This document shows, one piece after another, positions 56,732 through 64,000 of a DNA stretch of 64,000 nt. This DNA comes from Viola odorata (lineage: Eukaryota; Streptophyta; Magnoliopsida; Malpighiales; Violaceae): contig OY829538.1 in the NCBI GenBank assembly GCA_963691705.1, forward strand, positions 34,802,836 to 34,866,835, in the 5' to 3' direction. Numbering within the stretch: position 1 is the first letter of the stretch; each line of letters begins with the position of its first letter. The notes beneath the pieces are model-generated. The model did not search any database, had not been told where the DNA came from, and saw only the letters and a program-made list of their open reading frames with translations. Made by a program: the position numbers and the translations under genes.

Positions 56732-59230
56732 ATGAGTGCAATTTCTTAGAATTGTTATAGTTTTGGGCAATCCTTGACAGTCCATGCTCTTAAGGAGCTT
56801 AATTAAATATTGCCCCTCCATAATTTTTATTATGGAGACAAAACAGAAGAAAAGCTATATGGAGAGGAAAATGAAGGATTTTGGTTTTACAGGGGCTGAG
56901 TATTTCGATCCAGTAGGAGCTTCTTGAGGTCTAGCTTTATGGTGGAAAGCGGAGGTTAGTTTATAGATTATAAGCAGCTCTAAAAATGTTATTGATGTTT
57001 GGGTGGAAGATCTTAATGTGAGCCCTAGATGGCGTTTGTAATGCCTTTATAAGGAGCCTAGCAGAAACTTGAGGGAAGATTTTTTTGGCAAACCTGGGAA
57101 ATTCTATTACTGACAGGGTGGTCCTTGGCTTATGATTGGTGATTTTAACTCTATCTTGCTTCCGTCTGACAAGAAATGAGGAGAATTTTTTTGCTGGAAC
57201 CAATCGAAAGGAATGAGATTTTGTAGAAGGGTTGGGTCTTCTAAAAGTGGAAGGTAATGGGGGAGCTTTTACGTGTATTAATCGGCAAGCTAATGATTGC
57301 AATATTTTTTAGAAATTGGACAGATACTTTTGTAACCTTGAGTGGAGATGTTTATGGGCAAATGCGGTGTTATCTTATGCTATGCGAATTGGATAAGATC
57401 ACAGGCCTCTTATTCTAGAATTGGAAGTCAGGTTGAAGAAGAAGAGGGTTTTTAGATTGAGACAAAGTGGATAGAGGAAGATGAATGCAGGGATGCTGTC
57501 AAGGGTGGGTGCATAAGGGAGGCACAAGACAATTTAGAGCAGTGAGTTGTATAAGAATTGTAGAAAGCAACTCACTTCTTGGAGTAAAAGGAAAGGGAAA
57601 AAGGTGAGGAGAGGATTCAGGATATTATTAGAGAGGATTTGAGAAGCATCTAAGATGAAGTTTACTACTCAGAGAATGAGTCCTTACTCTCAGGTGAACT
57701 AGAGAGTATTTTTCTGCAAGAAGAGAAGTTTTGGCATCAAAGAAGCAGGGTTAAGTGGTTGCTTTATGGAGACAAAAATACTTCCTTCTTTCATGCTACA
57801 ACTGTACAAAGACGCGGAAGGAATAAAATTTCTAAGTTGCAGAATGTAGATGGGGATTGGCTAGAGGAAGAGAAGGATATTAGTATTTGGGATGACGCTT
57901 GGATCTCGGGTTTGCGCAATTTTAAAGTGGGATTCTCTAAACCACCTAGGTACCAACCAATTCTGGTCTCGTCGCTCATTGATTCTAGGGTGAATAAATG
58001 GCGGAACAATATGCTAAGGTCATTGTTTAGTGAGGGAGAGATGGTTGAAATTCTAAAAATTCATATTGGTGGAAATAGGGTAGAAGACATAATGGTGTGG
58101 CATTATGACAATTGCGGTGTGTATAGTACAGAATCAAGATAAAAGTACCTTTCTTCCAAGACGAATAAGGCTGATCCACAACTTTTTTTTTTCATTTATA
58201 GGAAAGTATGGAAGAATATATGGAGATTGAATGTTCCTCCAAAACTAAAAAACTTCCTCTGAAGAATTCTTAAGAATGTTCTGCCTTGTAAGAGAAATCT
58301 CATCAAGCGCAAAGTGGTGCAAAATGACAAATGTGAGATTTGCTAGATGGGGGTGGAGAATATTAGGCATGTGCTTTTTTTTTTCTTTCTGTAATCACAC
58401 ACCTGCCGTATGGTTTCATAGTCCTTGGGGGCTGCGAGTTTTTGAGGTGGGCATCAATTCCTTTAAGGAATGGTGGTCCAATCTTATGGTTGGCTATATT
58501 TCACAATTCCTTTAAGGAATGGTGGTCCAATCTTATGGTTGGCTATATTTCAGGGCCGCAAGATGTAGATAATCTTTCCAGGTTAATTTATTTTTTGTGG
58601 TGCATCTGGAAACATAAGAATGACTATTACTTTGAAAAATCCCCTATTAATCTTAATATTATTTTTAGGAATTTTGAGAAGGAGATTTCTAACTTGGATA
58701 TAGATTTGCTTCTAGTTTCTTTGTCCTCTTGTTGAAAGCCTTTTTAACATCAATGTCTTTCTTCTAGATTGAGGTAGTGGTCGATTCCTTCGGGTATTGT
58801 CAAATTCAATTATGATGCATCTTTTGTGGAGGGTTAGAATTTTGCAAGGATAAGAGTGGTTTGTTGAAATAAAAAGGGGAGGCGCTAGACAGTGTGGCAT
58901 AGGTATTCGGTTATTGTTGGTGAAGTTTTGGCGTTTATGGAGGCCGTCAACCTGACACTATCCAGGAATTACGATAATTTTATTGTCCAGACGGACTCCT
59001 TGGTTCTTGTCAGATGCTTTCATTTGGAATCTACTCAAGTCCCTTAGGAAATCCGACGGCTTGTTGAGCAAGTGAAGAGTAAGACAAGGCTTTTGAATAA
59101 GATATTTTTTTGCTAATATTAGTAGAAATGCAAATTTAGTGGCTGATTTAGAAACAATACCCCCATCATTGGATTTTTAATCCTCCTAATATGCTCTCCT
59201 CTCTTATTGATAGGGATTTTATAATCTGTA
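56732..59230 (+). pseudogene. LINE2 ORF2 remnant without RT core
   Basis: Endonuclease start MSAISWNCYDFGQSLTVHAL, stop at LKELN. Scattered endonuclease pieces follow (IGDFNSILLPS region). 57759-58142 reads GDKNTSFFHATTVQRRGRNK, then after GDWLEEEKD directly ISIWDDAWISGLRNFKVG: the sequence between these, which should carry the RT palm, is missing. The zinc-binding RT-associated region (WKNIWRLNVPPKLKNF, CEIC) and an RNase H-like end follow with stops. Non-functional. Confidence 0.82.
58455..58552 (+). repeat. 49-bp tandem duplication in LINE2
   Basis: Two identical-looking units, CAATTCCTTTAAGGAATGG... at 58455 and 58504, ending in GGCTATATTTCA. Local slippage or repair duplication. Confidence 0.9.
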
Positions 59231-59339
59231 ATATTACTTCTTATTGATATTCAGTCTCTTTGATAAAAAAAAACGTACCTTTGAATTTATATCCACACCA
59301 TTCTTTCTTAATTAAAAATACCATTAATAACAAATACAA

Positions 59340-60266
59340 TTAACAGTATAAATACTTAATATTTGTACCTGCTGATGCGAATCAAGGTTCATCGCACGCA
59401 AGGACCGTGTCATTGCCACATATAGGCCCGATGACTCAAGCCAAAGGCAAATGGATTCAAGGAACACTCTCGGCGCTTCTTCGTAAGGAGTTTGAGAGCG
59501 AGATGTTGATCAAAGAGGCTATCTTAAGGGAGAAAACACCAAGGTTTGTGATGGTGCTAACCTCACTTGGCGAGCCAAGCAACGCCAACCCGAGCACATA
59601 GGCTTACATGGGCATTTTGTATCAACATGGGCCTTTTGAAACTTTTTCCCATGTCGAAGGATGACTAAGCTCAAGCGGGGTACAAAGACGCGCATCGCTA
59701 CATATGTCTGAGCCACGCATGGACCAGGGTGTGGGCCTAGGCGCATACGCACATGGCAAACCTTGGCTTGGCCACAACATGGGCCAAGTCGGACTTCTAG
59801 TAGTATTAGAACTTATATTATTTATTTAATTAAAACTTTCTTGTTTTGTTTAATTAGAACTTCTATTTCGAGTAGGAAAAGGTTTAGTATTTCTTATAAA
59901 TAACCTTATAGGCTTGTCCTATAAACTTACAATTATTTTGAGAATTTATCATGAGAGAGTTTTCTCTATTTGTTCATGCGTGCGCCTTGATTAATTAAAA
60001 GTTCTGAAGCTTTTAATTCGTTAAGTAAAATCCAAAATTCCAATTTCATCAATTCGTTCATCTAGGAAGAAATTCACTTAGCTGAATTTAGGTCTAGTTG
60101 TGTACTGAGAACCTCACTTAAAATCGACTAGGTAAAAAACTTAAGGTTGTTTGGTTTAGGTTTGTACTCGTTGAGTCATATTTTCGCACATTGAAATCTA
60201 CCTTTGAACAATGATCAAGTCATTGAAGATCCAATGGTGCTAGAATCGTATCAGTTGGTAGAGGAG
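59340..60266 (+). mobile_element. Decayed Ty3/gypsy end: Pol tail and LTR-like sequence
   Basis: 59407-59601 encodes IGPMTQAKGKWIQGTLSALL, a form found at the C-terminus of some Ty3/gypsy polyproteins. It is followed by non-coding sequence with a TATAAATAAC box (59897-59906) and then, after removing D2, TTGGTAGAGGAGCAAAGG, which resembles a tRNA-Met PBS (TGGTATCAGAGC). Boundaries and family unresolved. Confidence 0.45.
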
Positions 60267-61683
60267 TGATTGAGCACTAAAATGTCTTATTTTTATCATC
60301 ATTTTACGTCTATTTTAGGATGATGATACTGCTAATTCTTGGGTTTTTCACTCCTTTCTTGCAGAACATGTTGTTGAAGAGCAATTCATTCATTTGGAGC
60401 TGAAAATACCTGATAAAGAGCAATTTCTGGTGAAAGAGTGCAGAAGCAGTCCTTATCCCAGGCCTGGGATAAGGCGAGTTAGATGTGACCAGTTTTGACC
60501 TGGGACAAGGAGATCCGAATTTGTCAAACGCGAGCTAGCTGTCTTTCTCTTCTAGAAGATTTCTTTCTGCTGAAGTCCAATTCCAGCTAGAAGTCTTCAT
60601 TGGCAGGGCTATCTCCTATTGTTTAGGAGATATAAACAATTTCTTTTAATTAGATAATAATTATTTAAAGTCTTTTATTAAGAAGAAAACACTTAGGGAT
60701 TATTATTTAGGAAAAGGAGGCTGCGCCTCTGCACACTGCTTCTTCTTTTCCAAAAAAAATTTCTTCTTCTTCTCCACTGAAAAACAACAGCCATAGCAAG
60801 AGCTTGAAAACGCTGTTTGCTATTTTCTTTCTCTTTAATTAATTAAATTCCAGTTTATGCTTTCATCTATTTTATTTATTTATTTCTTATGATGATCGGC
60901 TAAACTCTTTTATTCCTTGTGAGGATTCATCGCCATGCTTAATTGATTGTGAGGTCTAAACGCAATTATTAAATCCCATCTTGCATCTTTAATTGTTTTA
61001 ATTAAATGTCAATTTATGCATACTTCTATTGAAGCTTGATCAACTACACTAGGATTTGCATGATTACTATCTTCTCTTGATACCTTGGAGTCTACACTAT
61101 AGAAAGAGATACGAAGGCAACCAACTAATCAACGGATCAGATTGGAAAACAATTAGAGTCTAGTTTACAGGAGTAGAAACTTCTCTCCTGAACCTGGGAA
61201 GGTCTCTTACGGTAGAATTATTTGGTTATTTTATTAGACCTAATAGAATAACTTCTTTAGGCCATAAGATATATCAAAGACCTTAATAGGTGAGAACCTT
61301 TAAGAATCTCGAATAGGTAGAGAGTAGGAGATCTAGGTGAGAACCTGATCTCTATAGCCGCCTGTAAGTCTGGTTTTGAAAATACTTGAATCGATGACCA
61401 ATTAATTTAATGCATGAGCTTATTGGAATCCTCATTGGGAATTTGTCACCTCTGATTTCACACACAACACCCATTTATTGCTCTCTATTACTTATATTTC
61501 TTAATTATTCACAACAACGTCAATATTGGTATTTACCACCCGTTACATTCCTAATCGTTTACAAAGAATTTTAATTGCCACCGAATCCATGAGGACGAAC
61601 CTTTTACCACTTGCTACTGTTTTAAAACTACATGTGCATGGTAGATTGTATTTATTTTATTTTGACGGTTTCGGCAACCATCA
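60267..61683 (+). repeat. D2: Athila solo LTR
   Basis: 1417 bp from TGATTGAGCACTAAAATG to GGCAACCATCA, flanked by perfect TSD AGGAG (60262-60266 and 61684-61688). No internal sequence. Homologous to D1 and, inverted, to the A LTR. Product of LTR-LTR recombination. Contains the 24-bp palindrome at 60451-60474. Confidence 0.93.
60451..60474. repeat. 24-bp perfect palindrome in D2 LTR
   Basis: Same as 9260-9283: CCTTATCCCAGG joined to its reverse complement. A second, half copy (GACCTGGGAC) lies about 24 bp downstream in both LTRs. Confidence 0.95.
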
Positions 61684-61808
61684 AGGAGCAAAGGCGTTCA
61701 AAGTTTGGTAACTATCCTTTTAATTTTACAAGTTTTCTTTGTCAAAATCTGTTTCTTTTACCCCCTTTTATAACCGATTTCCTTGTGTGCTTGTTTGCAG
61801 TCTTATTT

Positions 61809-62343
61809 TGTTAGAGTCGGCTAGGTCTAGCCATTGTGCGTTTTCAACAAAAAAATGGTGTGTGCAATTTGTTTGTTCTTCTTAATTTTATTCTGCAATA
61901 AAGAGTCTAAAAAACACAAAAAGAGTCTTAAGTTTAGCTTAGCTAAAAAGTCTAAGAAAAAAAAGTTATATCTAGCAAAATTCAAAAAGATGAAGAAGAA
62001 TTTGCGCTTCAGAGAATAGAGAAAAGCAAAAGAGTTACACAGACTTTCGTTTCTCTTGGTGCTAACACACTATAAACTGTAAGATTTCAGGTCATTGGTG
62101 TGGATTCCAATAGAGGGTGTTCGTCTCAGCAAGGCAACATCAATTGATTCGATTCAAGCTTGAGTGGTTGAATTTCACCTTCAAAATCAAGGTTTTGGTT
62201 TTGTTCATTTAACTGATTTTGTCTTCCTGGTGTAAGGTACACGATTAGATTTCTTATTTATTGTATGATTTATTCGTTTGCATGGTTCTTGGATTAGGTT
62301 TCTATTTTCAATCTTCCGTTGCAATTATGATTGAAACCTAACA
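61809..62343 (+). repeat. Probable Copia LTR followed by a PBS
   Basis: Begins TGTTAGAGTCGG and ends AAACCTAACA, giving TGTTAG/CTAACA inverted ends; directly followed by GTGGTAGCAGAGTC, close to the tRNA-iMet PBS common in Copia elements. About 535 bp. No coding sequence follows before the next element at about 62600, so it is a truncated remnant. Confidence 0.55.
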
Positions 62344-62599
62344 GTGGTAGCAGAGTCTCTTGCATTCGATTATTTTGTATGATTGATATATGAAATCAAT
62401 GTTTATTTATATGTATGTTTCAACCATTTGTGTATTCGGCCTTATGTGATTATGTTTTGGTATATACATATGATGTATAGCCGAAATCGATAAATTGTGT
62501 ATATATATGATAGATATTGCCAAAAATTGATTGATATACATGTGATGTGTAATTTTGACATTAAATAAAAAAGAGTAAAAATATAAAATTCAGAATTTA
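62344..62599. other. Short AT-rich remainder after the Copia PBS
   Basis: About 250 bp, AT-rich with ATATATA and TGATGTGTA repeats. Nothing else seen. Confidence 0.5.
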
Positions 62600-63080
62600 T
62601 AAAACCCGATTTGATCTCACAACAGTAGAATCATGGCCCTAGAGTCTTTACCAAGAATAAAGGATTTAGCCTATTAAAGACGTAATAAAATCGATGGAAG
62701 AAATATGCATAAATTGATTAAAACTCAAAAGAAGAGTAAAATAAAGTATGCAGCCAAAAATAGTAGTAGAACATAAACGAGGAATAAGAGACTCCCGTTC
62801 TTCTTTGTTCTGCTCTCTTAATAGACCAGAAAATCCTAATTGTTCTCATCTTCTAAGGAAACTAGATAAAACATAAATAACATTGTATTTATCTCCTAAA
62901 AATATAATAAGAGTCTAACTCTATCGAGAAAGCCTAATGGAAGTCTAATTATTTTGGAAATAACTACACAAATGCTAGAGAGAGCTGTAAAAATGCGTCC
63001 TCAATAAAGCGGCCCAAGCCCATCTCTTTATTTTTGACCATTCTGAACTGTCCTGGGCCTAGTGAAGCAAGTCTGGATGA

Positions 63081-63104
63081 CTCTTCCCCAGGTTTGGGGA
63101 AGAG
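63081..63104. repeat. Palindrome variant in E LTR
   Basis: CTCTTCCCCA-GGTT-TGGGGAAGAG: ten-base perfect arms. Similar in outline to the D palindrome, but with different arm bases on both sides. Confidence 0.88.
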
Positions 63105-63321
63105 GCTGGTTCGTGGCTACTGGGCTCTTTTCATCCTTCACTATCTTTTTGCTTTAATTAGTGGTTTTTCTATTCCTTTTCTTCTTTTTGATTCTTTTAT
63201 ATGGTTTCTGCGAAAAGGAAGGGAAAACGTCTACTATTAGTAGTATCATCATCCAAAACAGTCAAAATGGATGATGAATAATCATAAAATAAGCACTCAA
63301 TCAAATCCTCTATACTAACCT

Positions 63322-63341
63322 AATGCTTACCCTCAAGCATT
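63322..63341 (-). repeat. Stem-loop beside the E polypurine tract
   Basis: AATGCTT-ACCCTC-AAGCATT. Same place as 19163-19180 in A. Confidence 0.75.
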
Positions 63342-63699
63342 TAAAACAAAAATATACAAACATCCAAGCCCATATTTCTCATTCATCCATATCACCACTA
63401 GAGTCACCTAGACATTTCATTCTTCAAACCCATTCTAAAGTATTAAGGATTGATCAATGTTATAAACACATTAATCCTAATAAAAATCATGGTATATAGT
63501 TATGCATTTTAGACTAAGATTGAGGAGTGAATACCAAGTTAAGACATGATCTAAAAAGACTGCTAATTCCCTTTAAGTCTACACACAACTCAAGCTCCTT
63601 GAACTATCCATTTCTAACAAGTTTTGGTTGAATTTTTGAAGTTTTATTGGGCTTTTGGCCACTGGTTTTTAGAAAGCTTTCTGTTTTTATTTCTCGAGT

Positions 63700-63825
63700 A
63701 GTGTTTGTTCTTTTTGGGCACTCCAACTCCCAGAACTTTCACTTTTTTCTCTTCTTTTTATTTTTTCTTTCTAATTAGAGCAGTGTTTGTTCTTTTTTGG
63801 CACTCCAACTCCCAGAACTGTCACT
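63700..63825 (-). repeat. Two hairpins in E 3' internal region
   Basis: 63700-63743 and 63782-63825, each with AGTG...CACT and GTTCT...AGAAC arms around CACTCCAACT. They lie about 400 bp from the LTR, as the A hairpin pair does (19520-19621), but share no primary sequence with it. Confidence 0.7.
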
Positions 63826-64000
63826 TTCGCTCTTTTTCAAAATTTTCAGCACACAAAATTTGTTCAATTATTACTAGATTTAACACAGCTTAGAGGGATA
63901 TTAGATAGACGATTATTTAGGCAAAACAGGGCACTCTAATCCTACAATCATGCTTCAAATGCATACCCAGATTATCATGATGTTAAAAGGATAAAGAGTG

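Larger units (their letters stand above)
55000..59275 (+). mobile_element. LINE2: longer defective L1-type LINE copy
   Basis: 5' UTR-like AT/CT-rich leader, ORF1 (55221-55925), linker, broken ORF2 and a 3' end at TTTGATAAAAAAAAAC (59260-59275). ORF2 keeps an endonuclease start, zinc-binding reverse-transcriptase-associated region and RNase H-like end, but lacks the RT core. It matches LINE1 over 56176-58040. Exact 5' end not set. Confidence 0.85.
62600..64000 (-). mobile_element. Element E: truncated Athila, 3' LTR part and adjoining internal region
   Basis: 62600-63303 is a diverged relative of the element A LTR from its position 18470 on (GATTTGATCTCACAAC, GAATCATGGC, GTTTAGCC-like words) and ends ACTCAATCA. 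The PPT equivalent (AATCCTCTATACTAA as written) and the internal 3' region follow to the window edge. The left ~730 bp of the LTR is missing. No ORF in the visible internal part; the element continues beyond 64000. Confidence 0.8.

Overview
This is a window of plant nuclear DNA, most likely from a eudicot. The evidence is spliced host-gene exons, plant-specific Athila, Tat and Ogre-type Ty3/gypsy retrotransposons, plant L1-type LINE fragments with a DUF4283/CCHC ORF1, and AT-rich spacers. Only one host gene is visible: the 5' part of an RLT-type homeobox-DDT gene at the left edge on the minus strand. The rest is a repeat cluster in which elements sit inside one another.

Layout. 1-2633: three coding exons of the RLT-like gene, followed by a microsatellite-rich upstream region to about 3.5 kb. 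3.5-6.9 kb: AT-rich intergenic DNA with one decayed LTR fragment. 6.9-9.2 kb: dispersed repeat X, a pyrimidine tract and a truncated LINE (LINE1). 9.19-39.1 kb: a three-level nest. An old plus-strand Athila remnant (D1) is split by a Tat-clade element (B, 9691-37375, TSD TTATT). B is in turn split by an intact Athila element (A, 17742-29834, TSD TATTG, LTRs indistinguishable by eye). 39.1-39.87 kb: an AT-rich segment ending in a hAT-like terminus. 39896-54815: element C, a 14.9-kb Ogre-derived element that keeps gag but no pol (TR-GAG type), with 3299-bp LTRs and TSD AGCTG; it sits in a second copy of repeat X. 55.0-59.3 kb: a longer copy of the LINE (LINE2) with the same RT deletion. 59.3-64 kb: a decayed Ty3/gypsy end, an Athila solo LTR (D2, TSD AGGAG), a probable Copia LTR, and a truncated Athila (E) running off the window.

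How the parts work. A encodes Gag, a PR-RT-RNaseH-IN polyprotein and an Athila third ORF, with recognisable PBS and PPT; it looks recently active apart from a one-base frame offset between gag and pol. B has a decayed gag-pol with the second (archaeal-type) RNase H typical of Tat. It also carries, on the opposite strand, a cluster of extra ORFs, two of which are paralogues of each other. C depends on pol supplied by a relative. Reading A, C, D and E side by side shows short inverted repeats that keep pairing while their bases change. These occur just 3' of gag-pol, between the third ORF and the PPT, beside the PPT, and inside LTRs, and they are the most interesting unexplained signal in the window.
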